Virus record (IMG/VR): IMGVR_UViG_3300031539_000070
Span: 1 to 46,454 of that record
Direction: 5' to 3' (one strand)
DNA: 46,454 nt
Source: a virus
The notes under the pieces: generated by a model
Told to the model about the DNA's origin: nothing
The model's database searches: none
Seen by the model: the letters and a program-made list of their open reading frames with translations, nothing else
Made by a program: the position numbers and the translations under genes
In this document: piece by piece, positions 22,223 through 30,942 of the stretch
How positions within the stretch are numbered: position 1 is the stretch's first letter
How the letters are laid out: each line of letters starts with the position of its first letter

Positions 22223-22920
22223 TGGCGGAGGAGCGCAAGGGTGGTCGTCAATACGCGCGCACGATGGGGCCGGATCAGATCCGCGCGTTCGAGCTTTATT
22301 ACGGACTCGGGTCGTTCCGCTCCGCCCGCAAGGTGTCGCACGCCATGCGTGGCGCGTATAACTTTGCCACCATTGCGCGGTGGTCGAAGCGCTGGGATTG
22401 GGATGGAATGGTGAGCCAGCGCGACTTGGAAATACGCGACGGCAAGCGGGCAGCGTTTGCGGGGACGACCGAGGACGGCGTTGCGCTGCCGCCGCCCCCG
22501 CGCACCGAACTGGGCCAAACGCTGGAGGACCAAGCCCTAGCGCTCTACCGCACAGGCAACATCGAGGAAACCATCGCGGGGATTGTGGTGCGGTTCAGCC
22601 ATTTCTTCGACGGCATGTTCACCGTGGATAGACTTGGGAACCGGAAATGCACGATCCCGATCGAGACGCCGGCGGATGTGGCGGTGATCGCCCACGCGTT
22701 GAAGGACATTGGGGAAGTGTATCAGCTGGTCGTAGGTGAGCGCCTGAAACAAGGGGATGAAAACAGCAAGCAGGCGATGAGTGAGCTTATCCGGACCATG
22801 GCGACGCAGGACCCCAAGGCGCTGGCGTCCCTGCTGCGGGGCTCGGACGCGGAGGTAGTCGGCAGCGCAGCCGTAACGGCCGAGTTCACGGAGGTGCCGG
22901 ATGGCGAATCCTCTGCGTGA
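22222..22920 (+). CDS. terS: terminase small subunit (putative)
   Basis: 232 residues immediately before the large terminase gene and overlapping it by 20 bases. The N-terminal 60 residues form a helix-turn-helix-like region (RAFELYYGLGSFRSARKVSHAM...ATIARWSKRWDW), as in DNA-recognising small terminases. The central and C-terminal helices could form the oligomer ring. Identity rests on position and helix-turn-helix pattern rather than on a named family motif. Confidence 0.65.
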   Translation: MAEERKGGRQYARTMGPDQIRAFELYYGLGSFRSARKVSHAMRGAYNFATIARWSKRWDWDGMVSQRDLEIRDGKRAAFAGTTEDGVALPPPPRTELGQTLEDQALALYRTGNIEETIAGIVVRFSHFFDGMFTVDRLGNRKCTIPIETPADVAVIAHALKDIGEVYQLVVGERLKQGDENSKQAMSELIRTMATQDPKALASLLRGSDAEVVGSAAVTAEFTEVPDGESSA

Positions 22921-24421
22921 GGCATTGCGCCAAGAAGCTCGCCGGCAAATACTGGAGTGCTACCTTGCTACTCCCCCCACGACGGAAGGCGAAGTGGATT
23001 TGCTGCTGGCGGCCCTGACGCGGCCCCGCGTTGGCACCCGCCATAACTGCACCCAGCCCAACCATTGCGCGCAGATCCGCCCCGTGTATGACGTGCTGCT
23101 GGACCGGGTGAGCAACTACCTTGTCTGGGCCTGCCGAGGGGGAAGCAAAACATATATCTTCGGCGGGCTCGACACGTTTCTCAAGAGCGTGTGGTACCCA
23201 GGTTACAGCACGAGTATCCTAGGCGGTTCCGAGGCCCAAAGTCGGCTATCCGCGTTCGCCATGGATGACTTTGCGACCGTCAGCGGCCAGCGCAACCAAC
23301 TGCTGGCGAAGGCGATTGGCAAGGAGCGCGCGGAGTTCGCCAATGAGTCATTCGCCAGTATCCTGACGGCATCCAGCAAGTCGGCCCGCGGACCCCACAC
23401 GGTAGCGTTGAAGCTGGACGAGGTGGATGAGATAGACACGGAGGTGTATAACGCGGCCCTGAGCATACCGCAAGAAAGCTCGGCCCACGGTTACCCCGGA
23501 GTCACGGGCATGTTCAGCACGAACCATAACGTTGGCGGCCAGATGGATACGGCGTTGTCGAAAGCAGCGGAAAGTGGCGTACCGACGTACCGCTACTGCA
23601 TCTGGGAGGTGTTGGAGTCGTGCGAGAGCGCGGGACTGAGTTGCAGCACGTGTCCGTTATCGCCCTACTGCCCGGGTCTGCAGATGAAGGCCGCGGACGG
23701 CTACTACCGCTTCAAGGACTTCATCAACAAGTTCCACAACCTCAGCGTGGATATGCTCCAGCGCGACTGGTTCTGCGTGAAAACCGGTCGCGGCGATCTG
23801 GTATACCAGAACGAATTTGACGCGGACATCCACACCGGCGGTTTCGGTCTGCGCGACGCGCCCGTCACGGTGAGCATTGACTGGGGCGGCGCGGACCCGT
23901 TCAGCATCGGCGTATGGCAGGACTTGAACGACAAGCGGTTCCCGACGGACGCCAGCGCGCGGGTTGCGGAAATCTACATGACCTCCCGCGACGGTACGCT
24001 CCATAATGGCAAAGTGCTCGAGGTTGCGCGCAAACGCCCGTGGTGGAAGCTCATACGCCATGTTGTGTATGACAGCGCACGACCTGATCTGGCGCAGGAA
24101 TGGCGCGAAGCCCTACCGCGGTCCGTCCGGTTCCATGCCTGCGACAAAAAGGAGATTGACGAGGGTATCGAGGTAGTCAAGGCGTGCTTGGCACCCGTTA
24201 CCGGCGCTCCGAAAATCTACTTCTCCCGCATCTGCGTGAACTATCTCCGCGAGGTGCAGCTGTACCGGCAGAAGCGCGTCGGGGACAGCGAGATGGATTG
24301 GAAGATATTGGACCAAGACAACCACACGCAGGACGAGACGCGTTACTACTGCCAGTGGCGCTACAAGCGAGCCCGAGCAATAGCGTTTGGCATTGCCGCC
24401 CACAGCACGGACCCGAGGTAA
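22901..24421 (+). CDS. terL: terminase large subunit
   Basis: 506 residues. ATPase: Walker A-like ACRGGSKTY (about 78-86) and Walker B ALKLDEVDEID (about 168-178), with the coupling segment TGMFSTNHN near 205. Nuclease: SIDWGGADP (about 325-333) supplies the first acidic metal ligand. A short Cys-rich insertion (ESCESAGLSCSTCPLSPYC, about residues 238-256) lies between the ATPase and nuclease halves, with five Cys that could bind zinc or an Fe-S cluster. This is a feature of only some terminases. It packages DNA into the prohead with the portal. Confidence 0.88.
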   Translation: MANPLREALRQEARRQILECYLATPPTTEGEVDLLLAALTRPRVGTRHNCTQPNHCAQIRPVYDVLLDRVSNYLVWACRGGSKTYIFGGLDTFLKSVWYPGYSTSILGGSEAQSRLSAFAMDDFATVSGQRNQLLAKAIGKERAEFANESFASILTASSKSARGPHTVALKLDEVDEIDTEVYNAALSIPQESSAHGYPGVTGMFSTNHNVGGQMDTALSKAAESGVPTYRYCIWEVLESCESAGLSCSTCPLSPYCPGLQMKAADGYYRFKDFINKFHNLSVDMLQRDWFCVKTGRGDLVYQNEFDADIHTGGFGLRDAPVTVSIDWGGADPFSIGVWQDLNDKRFPTDASARVAEIYMTSRDGTLHNGKVLEVARKRPWWKLIRHVVYDSARPDLAQEWREALPRSVRFHACDKKEIDEGIEVVKACLAPVTGAPKIYFSRICVNYLREVQLYRQKRVGDSEMDWKILDQDNHTQDETRYYCQWRYKRARAIAFGIAAHSTDPR

Positions 24422-24505
24422 CAGAGTACCAACGCTGTTGCGTATTACCGCGTTTGTACGGCACAAGCGTATACCCAACGCGCTACGCCCCTACCCACTT
24501 TTTCC

Positions 24506-24534
24506 TTGACAGCCAACGCTTTAGGCCATAATTT
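24506..24534 (+). promoter_or_regulatory. late promoter directly in front of portal gene, leaderless transcript predicted
   Basis: TTGACA (24506-24511), a 17-base spacer and TAATTT (24529-24534). The next six bases (GTCCGC) lead straight to the ATG at 24541, so the expected transcription start coincides with the initiation codon. There is no purine-rich ribosome site in front of that ATG. The 119-base gap also holds an imperfect hairpin around 24450-24472 (CGC..TTGT/ACAA..GCG) that could be a weak terminator of the terminase transcript. Confidence 0.75.
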
Positions 24535-24540
24535 GTCCGC

Positions 24541-26034
24541 ATGCTGAAACCGAGAGACTGGCTACATCGCCTGTCGCCTACCCGCGCTGCTGTTGCTGAG
24601 ACTCGTGCCCGTGACCTCGAGGTGGTTGCGAACCGCTACCGTGGCCACCTCGAATTTATCACGGATGCCGTAGCCGCCATGGCAACAGGCAACGATCTGC
24701 TAACCGCAACTACCGACGACGCGGGTACCAGCGGAACGCACTACACCGGAAATCCCTATAACCATTATAGCCGTAAGGTCACCCAGCTCACCCGCATGTA
24801 CGAGGGCATGGCCGATTGGGGTTGCGACATCTGCCAGCAGGTGGTGGATGTGCGGTCCGCGTTTATCATTGGCCCCGGCCCGCGCCCGGTCCGCAACCCC
24901 GCGTTGCCCGATGCCGTGACCGGCGAACGCGAGTTGGGGTGGTTGAGCACGTTTCTTGCCGCCAATCGCATTGACCATGGCCGCGTAATCAGCTGGTGTC
25001 GGCAGGCGGAGCTTGAAGGCAAAGCGCTTGTGGCGCTGGAGGTCCGCAACGGCGAAGTCCGCGCGAACTACCGTAGCTGGGTCACATGGCCCTATGAGGT
25101 AGGGGTGGAGCAGGACGACTTCGATACGGCCATACGCGCCCGCTACATAGGCCACGCCAGCCCCGATACGGATGCGATCGGACTGTTCGGCCACGCTGGC
25201 GGCCTATCCGAACCCTTCGACCTTGACGCGGCACACTTCGTCTACCGGCGCTTTGGCGGTAGCTACCGGCAGGTAAACTACCCCCCGGCGAAAGCCGCCA
25301 GCGTCATCCGCGACATGCAGGACTTGGACAAGGCGATTTGGGACTGGAGAAAAATCAACCATCTCTACGCATCCCCGACCCCGTATTTCCGGTTTGAGGA
25401 TGCCGACACCGCCACGGATTTTATGAACAGCGTGGAATACAAGAATTGGCGCATCGGCAAGGGAATTGCGATCGGCGGAGCAGGCGCGGAGTTCGATCTG
25501 ATCTGCTACAAGGGCGAGGGCTACACTACGCTCAAGGACGAAATCACCTACCACGCGAGAAAAATCAGCGGCGCCACCAGCGTACCAGTGCATTTCTTCG
25601 GATTCCCCGATTTGCTATCAAACCGCGACACAGCGGACAATATGATCGAAGCCATGGAGATGGGTGCCCGCGAGTCCAAGGCGGAATGGGTGAGTTTGTT
25701 CACGGAACTATATCGGAAAGCCATGGAGCTGGCGAACGCCGGCACCAACTCCCCCGGCCTGCGCCCCGAAGCGGTGGTCGCGGAAATCCCGGAGCTGACC
25801 TCAGCCCACATGACGTGGCTGAAAGAGGTTTGGATACCGTCATATGTCGCTGGCGGCATACCCGACGCGGTTCTGCTGTCCAAGCTCGGCGTGGCGGACG
25901 CGGAAAAGGTAGCGGAGAACATGAAGGCGGAAAAGCAAGAGGAGGCGAAGGCGAATGCGGCAGTACTTGAGAGCCGAAATAGCGGCAATGGCGGGCAGCG
26001 AACTGCTCGGGATGGTGGACGCGGGAGCGCTTGA
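24541..26034 (+). CDS. portal protein
   Basis: 497 residues between terminase and scaffold genes. The N-terminus is helical and basic (LHRLSPTRAAVAETRARD), and YNHYSRKVTQLTRMYEGMADWGCDICQQ is followed by core segments typical of HK97/SPP1-type portals (NHLYASPTPYFRFED, a YKGEGYTTLKDEITYHARKISG stretch, then VPVHFFGFPDLLSNRDTADNM). The C-terminal tail is charged and helical. It forms the 12-fold DNA entry ring. Its ATG has no ribosome site and lies at the predicted +1 of the promoter, so translation may be leaderless. It overlaps the next gene by 80 bases. Confidence 0.82.
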   Translation: MLKPRDWLHRLSPTRAAVAETRARDLEVVANRYRGHLEFITDAVAAMATGNDLLTATTDDAGTSGTHYTGNPYNHYSRKVTQLTRMYEGMADWGCDICQQVVDVRSAFIIGPGPRPVRNPALPDAVTGERELGWLSTFLAANRIDHGRVISWCRQAELEGKALVALEVRNGEVRANYRSWVTWPYEVGVEQDDFDTAIRARYIGHASPDTDAIGLFGHAGGLSEPFDLDAAHFVYRRFGGSYRQVNYPPAKAASVIRDMQDLDKAIWDWRKINHLYASPTPYFRFEDADTATDFMNSVEYKNWRIGKGIAIGGAGAEFDLICYKGEGYTTLKDEITYHARKISGATSVPVHFFGFPDLLSNRDTADNMIEAMEMGARESKAEWVSLFTELYRKAMELANAGTNSPGLRPEAVVAEIPELTSAHMTWLKEVWIPSYVAGGIPDAVLLSKLGVADAEKVAENMKAEKQEEAKANAAVLESRNSGNGGQRTARDGGRGSA

Positions 26035-27130
26035 GCGCATCCGGGCCATTGATTCCCACCCAGAGTTTCGCGCATACGCCATAGGTCACGAGGGCACGGC
26101 GGATATGCAGATACGCTCCCTCGGGCGAACAGTGCCGATCCGGTGGCTGCGTGAGGCGGTCGGCTGGCTGCATAACGCAATCACGGTTGGCATCGCCGCG
26201 TTCAACCGTCACCTGCCGGACAGCAACACCCACGAAGGACGCAACCGGGTTGGCGAGGTAGTTGGCAAGCGCTTGGTGGAGGTAGCCAATCGCGTAACGA
26301 CTATCGTTGCTATGTATATATATCCGGAATATCGCAACTTGCCACTTGACGTGGCGAGCATCGAAGCCGACATGCAGTTTGGCATTGGCGAAGGGGGCCA
26401 AGTGTATCCGACTGGTGTTGGCACCGTAACCGGGATAGCCCTGAGCAGCAGAGAGATTGACCGGCCAGGATTCCCGGGGGCCACGTTACTGGGCGCTGTC
26501 GCTGCATTCGCCCACGGTGAAGGAGCAACAACTATGGCAACAAAATCAGAGGTTCGGGATGCGGTACGCGAACTGAAACTCAGCCCAAGTGATCTGTTCG
26601 AACCCGATGCGGTGCTGGCGGACGCGGTGGTTGACCGTGCTATCAAGGCGGCCAACAAGAACGTGTATGACCAGAGCGCACGGGTGGAAGCAGAGAACAA
26701 GGCGTTGCGTGACCAGCTTGCCACCAAGGACAACGAGTTCAAGGCCGAACTGGCGAAGGCGCAGGCGAATGTGGTCCGTACCCGCGCAGGGACAGTGCTG
26801 GCAACCCTTGCCACGGAACGGAAGATTGGGGAGAAGGAGAAACGCTATATCGAACTTCGCCTTCCCACGCTCCAGACCGAGGCAGCAGACGAAGCCAAAC
26901 TACGCGAGGACGTGAACAAGTTCATCGACGCCCAGCTGGCGGATTACAAAACCACGGCGGAACTCTTCGGTGTGAAAACGGACACGGTCGGGGTTACAAC
27001 CCCAGCGGTAGGCGTATTGCCGGATGGCAACGCCGACACCGCACCAGACATTGTGGCACCCGGGTCACCCGAAACGTATGAGCCGGTGGCACCTGGCCAG
27101 AACCCGTTGGTCAAGCATCTCGGGCTGTAA
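25955..27130 (+). CDS. head morphogenesis protein fused to scaffold (long form)
   Basis: 391 residues with GAGGAGGCGAAGG upstream, starting 80 bases inside the portal gene. Residues 1-190 contain the segment seen in phage head proteins: NLPLDVASIEADMQFG..., then VTGIALSSREIDRPGFPGATLLGAV. Residues 194-330 are a charged coiled coil (RVEAENKALRDQLATKDNEFKAEL), a scaffold type, and the end is Pro/Val-rich with a basic VKHLGL tip. It is the arrangement of a maturation or minor head domain followed by scaffold. No protease catalytic triad could be assigned. Confidence 0.7.
   Translation: MRQYLRAEIAAMAGSELLGMVDAGALERIRAIDSHPEFRAYAIGHEGTADMQIRSLGRTVPIRWLREAVGWLHNAITVGIAAFNRHLPDSNTHEGRNRVGEVVGKRLVEVANRVTTIVAMYIYPEYRNLPLDVASIEADMQFGIGEGGQVYPTGVGTVTGIALSSREIDRPGFPGATLLGAVAAFAHGEGATTMATKSEVRDAVRELKLSPSDLFEPDAVLADAVVDRAIKAANKNVYDQSARVEAENKALRDQLATKDNEFKAELAKAQANVVRTRAGTVLATLATERKIGEKEKRYIELRLPTLQTEAADEAKLREDVNKFIDAQLADYKTTAELFGVKTDTVGVTTPAVGVLPDGNADTAPDIVAPGSPETYEPVAPGQNPLVKHLGL
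26534..27130 (+). CDS. nested in-frame scaffold protein (short form)
   Basis: An internal ATG at 26534 (residue 194 of the long form) is preceded by AAGGAG with an eight-base spacer, much better than expected by chance inside a gene. It begins exactly where the coiled-coil scaffold domain starts (MATKSEVRDAVRELKLS). The 198-residue product would be a separate scaffold made in excess, as in lambda C/Nu3. The separation of domains at this point supports the reading. Confidence 0.65.
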   Translation: MATKSEVRDAVRELKLSPSDLFEPDAVLADAVVDRAIKAANKNVYDQSARVEAENKALRDQLATKDNEFKAELAKAQANVVRTRAGTVLATLATERKIGEKEKRYIELRLPTLQTEAADEAKLREDVNKFIDAQLADYKTTAELFGVKTDTVGVTTPAVGVLPDGNADTAPDIVAPGSPETYEPVAPGQNPLVKHLGL

Positions 27131-27157
27131 CCCAACAGCTCGGAAAGGAAGTGTGTT

Positions 27158-27550
27158 ATGGCTCTGACGGAGGGTGGACTCAAACTCCGCAGTGACACCG
27201 AGCGCGACACGTACAATTCGCTCGTGGAAACCACGTCTGCCGACATTGATGCTGGCGACATGGCGGCCGTGAACGACGTTGTGGGTGTGTGGGTGAACGA
27301 CTCCGACAGCGGTGACGACAACGTACTGATCTACGAGGCAAGCAAGATCGTGGTTCCCTGCGTTGCCATCACTTCCGGCACTCTTACCGACTATGGCGAA
27401 GGCAGCAAGGTGTACTTCGACTCGACCAACGCGGAGGTTACGGCCGTATCGGCTGGCAACACCCTCTGCGGTATCGTGGTCGACGCACCTGCCGTGGGTG
27501 ATGAGGAAGTTCTCATCCATCTCATGGGCGCCTTGGGCATTGTCAGCTAA
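27158..27550 (+). CDS. head decoration protein (DUF2190-like)
   Basis: 130 residues, ATG after GGAAAGGAAG. Acidic, beta-rich sequence with the pattern of small capsid decoration/stabilising proteins (VVPCVAITSGTLTDYGEGSKVYFD, then AGNTLCGIVVDAPAVGDEEV). It sits between scaffold and major capsid genes, as gpD-type proteins do. Assignment from pattern and position. Confidence 0.7.
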   Translation: MALTEGGLKLRSDTERDTYNSLVETTSADIDAGDMAAVNDVVGVWVNDSDSGDDNVLIYEASKIVVPCVAITSGTLTDYGEGSKVYFDSTNAEVTAVSAGNTLCGIVVDAPAVGDEEVLIHLMGALGIVS

Positions 27551-27572
27551 CCACCGAAGGGAGAATGGCAGC

Positions 27573-28628
27573 ATGGTACGTAACATTTCGCATCCGTCTG
27601 CGATCTTCGGTGATTGGCGCCTGTTTGAACAGGCGTTGAACAAGGGTACCGAAGGTCGAGTGCTCATCAATGACGCGCTCACGAAGTTCATGCGCCTGGG
27701 GAACCATCCGGTTCTTCGCGCTCAAGCCGCGGCGTTTGCCCGCACGGGCGTTATGCAGCCCGTGAGCGCGTTCGCCACCGGCGACGATTTCCCCACAACC
27801 GTCTTGGAGGTGCTGGAGAAGTACCACCAGACCACCTACCTGGACAACGCATGGGAGCAGATTTTCAACATCCGCGACATGCGTGGATCCCGGCGATCCG
27901 GCTTCGAAATTCTCGACGTGACCGGCAGTCTGACTTTCAGCAAGACGCTGATTGGCGAGAAAGCCAGACTGTATAAGATGTACGGCGAGAAAACCACGGT
28001 CAGCTTCGATCTCTACAGCGGCGGACTGCATTGGAGCCGTCTGCTGTTCGACGACGAGGAGTATTGGACCCTGGAGGACAACGCGATTCAGTTCCGCAAC
28101 AAAGCGGTGTCCAGCAAGGCCCAGGACCATTACGACCTCATCGAAGCCACGGCCGCCACGTACGATCTGGCGTTACAGACTGCGGATGATTCCGGCGTAA
28201 CGAACGCTACGATCGGCTACACGGCGCTGCGGGACATCAAGACGATAAACACCGCATGCGTCAACATCATTAACAGGTTGAAGAACCTGGGCATGGGGAT
28301 AGCCCCCAGCTCACAGTTCATCATCCTCGCCCCAATTGAGCTCAGGGAGCGGATCACACTCGCAGTGGCTCGTACCGCCCAGGCATACGCAGGCAGTCCG
28401 GCGTATTTGCAATACAACGTCGTGCCGCTCTACACCGCGATGCTGTCGGATACGAGCAAGTACTATGTGATCTTCCCCAAGAACAAGATCACGGGTGGAA
28501 ACCGCATGGACCTCACCATCATGTCTGACTTCAACATCACGAACTACAGTGAGTTGGCGGTCGGCTGGATACGGTATGGCGCGGCCATCGCGGAGGAGAA
28601 ACAACTGGTACGATGCGCGACGAGCTAA
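27573..28628 (+). CDS. major capsid protein
   Basis: 351 residues from the ATG at 27573, with GGGAG nine bases upstream; the frame is open further upstream but overlaps the decoration gene. Mixed alpha/beta content, a YHQTTYLDNAWEQIFNIRDMRG segment, and a terminal domain with RMDLTIMSDFNITNYSELAVGWIRYGAAI fit the HK97-fold major capsid protein of siphoviruses. Location after scaffold and decoration genes is decisive. A strong hairpin follows the gene. Confidence 0.8.
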   Translation: MVRNISHPSAIFGDWRLFEQALNKGTEGRVLINDALTKFMRLGNHPVLRAQAAAFARTGVMQPVSAFATGDDFPTTVLEVLEKYHQTTYLDNAWEQIFNIRDMRGSRRSGFEILDVTGSLTFSKTLIGEKARLYKMYGEKTTVSFDLYSGGLHWSRLLFDDEEYWTLEDNAIQFRNKAVSSKAQDHYDLIEATAATYDLALQTADDSGVTNATIGYTALRDIKTINTACVNIINRLKNLGMGIAPSSQFIILAPIELRERITLAVARTAQAYAGSPAYLQYNVVPLYTAMLSDTSKYYVIFPKNKITGGNRMDLTIMSDFNITNYSELAVGWIRYGAAIAEEKQLVRCATS

Positions 28629-28650
28629 ACGCGTATCCGCAATAACCGGG

Positions 28651-28706
28651 GTAGGGGGGTCGGCGCCTGTGCGCTACAGCCGCAGGGGCAGACCGGCCCC
28701 CCAACC
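28651..28706 (+). terminator. strong hairpin after major capsid gene
   Basis: GGGGGGTCGG (28654-28663) pairs with CCGGCCCCCC (28693-28702) with one G-T pair, and three further base pairs can form outside a mismatch. The loop contains a small CTGT/ACAG hairpin. There is no U-run, so it may reduce rather than end transcription, or protect the capsid mRNA. It separates the head genes from the metabolic island. Confidence 0.5.
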
Positions 28707-28726
28707 CGCAACCGGAGATTGTCGCT

Positions 28727-30229
28727 ATGCCCAAGCCCACGCGCCCGCTGACCGGACCCAGCACCCATACTACCCTGCATGCCCGCCGAGCGCCCTGCAA
28801 GCGCGCTGACACCCCGCGTGAGCCCCCGATCCTGACAGCGCAGGAACACCGTGAGCGGTTACGCACTATCAAGGAGATACGCAGCGACCGCACCAAGCGC
28901 GCAACTACACCCCAGCGTATGGCCCCCAGCAACCGTTCAGTTTACACCGAAATCGAAACTCTGCGCACGCGAGAACTACGCCACGCGGTGCGCCCGGGCA
29001 TCTGGGCTGGTCACCGCGCGTTCATCATCGGCGGCGGCGCGTCGCTGCGCCGGTTTGACTGGAGGTGCCTGTCAAGCGAATTGGTGGTTGGCATCAACCG
29101 TGCGTTCGAGGTCGGCGACTGGGCCTTCAACGTGGCAATGGATACGAACCTATTTGCCAGGTTCGAGTGCGGCGATGCGGGTGAAGCCGCCACCGCCCGC
29201 TGGAAGAACTACGCCGGTTACCGCGTGTGGTGGGGTGGATCAAATTACCTGTTCCCGCCCCCGGACCGCGACCATCCCTACGACATTTGGACAGTGGAAC
29301 CCGCCGCCCACCACGAATTTCCGCTGGGATCGCTGGCGCGACTATCCGCCGCCAACAACACCGGCGTGCTGGCGCTGAATTTGGCAGTGGTGCTCGGCGC
29401 GTCACCCATCTACCTGCTTGGGTTCGACATGAACAGCCCGACGACCGGCCAGAGCTGGTGGCATGACGGTTACGCGGGAAAGGATCAGGGCGCGAAGGTA
29501 TATGCGAGTTTCATCCGGGATTTCGAGCTGATTGCGCCGCGCATTCCCGCAACCACCGAGGTTATCAACCTGAACCCCGATAGTGCCCTGCCGACGTTCC
29601 CGAAGAAGCCGGCGCGTTCCGTGCTGGCGGTTCCGCGCCCGCTGCGCCCCGTAATAACGAGCTTCTACACCCCTGATACCGGCTACGAGGGGGAAGCGCG
29701 GCGGTTACGGAGGTCATGCGCATTGTTCGGGCTGGAGTGCGACATCCGCGCCATGCCGTCCCGCGGGAACTGGCTGGCGAACGCGAGCCGCAAGCCCCAC
29801 CATCTGCTGGAGGTCATGGCCGCTCACCCCGGGCGGACAGTGGTGTGGATGGACGCGGATAATGTGGTGCAACGCTACCCGGAGCTGCTCGACGGCGCGC
29901 CGAACTGGGACGTAGCGTTCGTCACGGTGGATTGGAGCGCGCTGCCGGTTGGCCGCAACGACAAAGAGCTACTGTCCGCCACCGTGGCGCTGGCCCCGAC
30001 ACCGGCTGCACGCGCCTTGGTCACCGCTTGGGCGAAAGCAGTGGATGAGAACCCAACATGGAACGACCAGCGCGCGTTACGCGAGGCCCTGGGCAAAACG
30101 CGTGCGGCCCGGGTATGCGAACTGCCCCTGACCTACTGCCAGATTTTCGACACAATGGCGGGCGTGGGCGAACCGGTAATCGAGACATTCCAAGCGTCCC
30201 GGCGCCTGCGCTCGGAGGTGAGGGCATGA
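28727..30229 (+). CDS. DUF115-type protein fused to a GT-A glycosyltransferase-like domain
   Basis: 500 residues. Residues 1-90 are basic and probably flexible. Residues 95-300 have the DUF115/MptE-like pattern: AFIIGGGASLRRFDW (98-112), VVGINRAF (120-127), MDTNLF (138-143), then a Rossmann-like region with GVLALNLAVVLGASPIYLLGFDM. DUF115 proteins are found with glycan and flagellin-modification loci. Residues 305-490 look like a nucleotide-sugar transferase: RPVITSFYTPDTGYEGEA and then VVWMDADNVV (370-379), with the DxD motif for metal and nucleotide binding. First gene of the metabolic island after the capsid hairpin. Substrate unknown. Confidence 0.75.
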   Translation: MPKPTRPLTGPSTHTTLHARRAPCKRADTPREPPILTAQEHRERLRTIKEIRSDRTKRATTPQRMAPSNRSVYTEIETLRTRELRHAVRPGIWAGHRAFIIGGGASLRRFDWRCLSSELVVGINRAFEVGDWAFNVAMDTNLFARFECGDAGEAATARWKNYAGYRVWWGGSNYLFPPPDRDHPYDIWTVEPAAHHEFPLGSLARLSAANNTGVLALNLAVVLGASPIYLLGFDMNSPTTGQSWWHDGYAGKDQGAKVYASFIRDFELIAPRIPATTEVINLNPDSALPTFPKKPARSVLAVPRPLRPVITSFYTPDTGYEGEARRLRRSCALFGLECDIRAMPSRGNWLANASRKPHHLLEVMAAHPGRTVVWMDADNVVQRYPELLDGAPNWDVAFVTVDWSALPVGRNDKELLSATVALAPTPAARALVTAWAKAVDENPTWNDQRALREALGKTRAARVCELPLTYCQIFDTMAGVGEPVIETFQASRRLRSEVRA

Positions 30230-30942
30230 CAACCCGCATTGTGCTGCCTACCTACTGCCGCCCGGAGAAATTGGCCCGGTTGCTGCGTTCCATGGATGCT
30301 GGAATGACCCCGAATACCGAGGTCCATATCGGCTGGTCCCCCGGAGACCCGACACGCCGGGAAGGTGACCGGTTGCTGGTTGGCCGCCCGTGGCTCCGTT
30401 ACTTCACGCATGAGCCAGCGTTTCATGCGGCAGAGTTCTGGAACGCATATTTGGCCCGGGTCCAAGCGGACATATACGTTTACCTCTGCGATGACACCGA
30501 GCTTATGCGCGACACGCTGGTTACCGCCCGCCTGCTATATTTGGCGAATTTCCCCCATTTTGACGGCCTGCTCGGGTTTGACCAGATCAACCTGCGCGCC
30601 GCGGGTGTCGACACGTGCCCCGCGGCGTTCGGCGCCATAGGGCGTAAATTCATCGATGCGTTCCCCGGTCGCCGTGTCTTTTGCCCGGACTACCACACGC
30701 TCTGGGTGGATCAGGAGATGATGGAGTATGCGCAGGCCAGAGGCAAATTCGTGTTTGCTCCGGAAGTGAGGTTATACCACCACCACCCTAGCGTAAATAG
30801 CCAGGACCTTGATGTCACGCACACGCATAACCGCCAGTTCAAGCGCGCCGACAACGCGACCCGCGCCACACGCCGGTCCCGCGGCCTGACATGGGGTTTG
30901 AGCTGGGAATTGGTGAATGCCGAGAAGGGGGCCAGCGCGTGA
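30226..30942 (+). CDS. glycosyltransferase-like protein (GT-A fold)
   Basis: 238 residues from the ATG overlapping the previous stop. IVLPTYCRPEKLARLLRSM (5-23) is the typical GT2-like start, and IYVYLCDDTELM (about 86-97) carries the acidic metal-binding pair. A His-rich strand (VRLYHHHPSV, about 181-190) lies where the catalytic or acceptor loop is expected. Likely transfers or recognises a sugar in the same pathway as its neighbours. Confidence 0.7.
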   Translation: MTTRIVLPTYCRPEKLARLLRSMDAGMTPNTEVHIGWSPGDPTRREGDRLLVGRPWLRYFTHEPAFHAAEFWNAYLARVQADIYVYLCDDTELMRDTLVTARLLYLANFPHFDGLLGFDQINLRAAGVDTCPAAFGAIGRKFIDAFPGRRVFCPDYHTLWVDQEMMEYAQARGKFVFAPEVRLYHHHPSVNSQDLDVTHTHNRQFKRADNATRATRRSRGLTWGLSWELVNAEKGASA

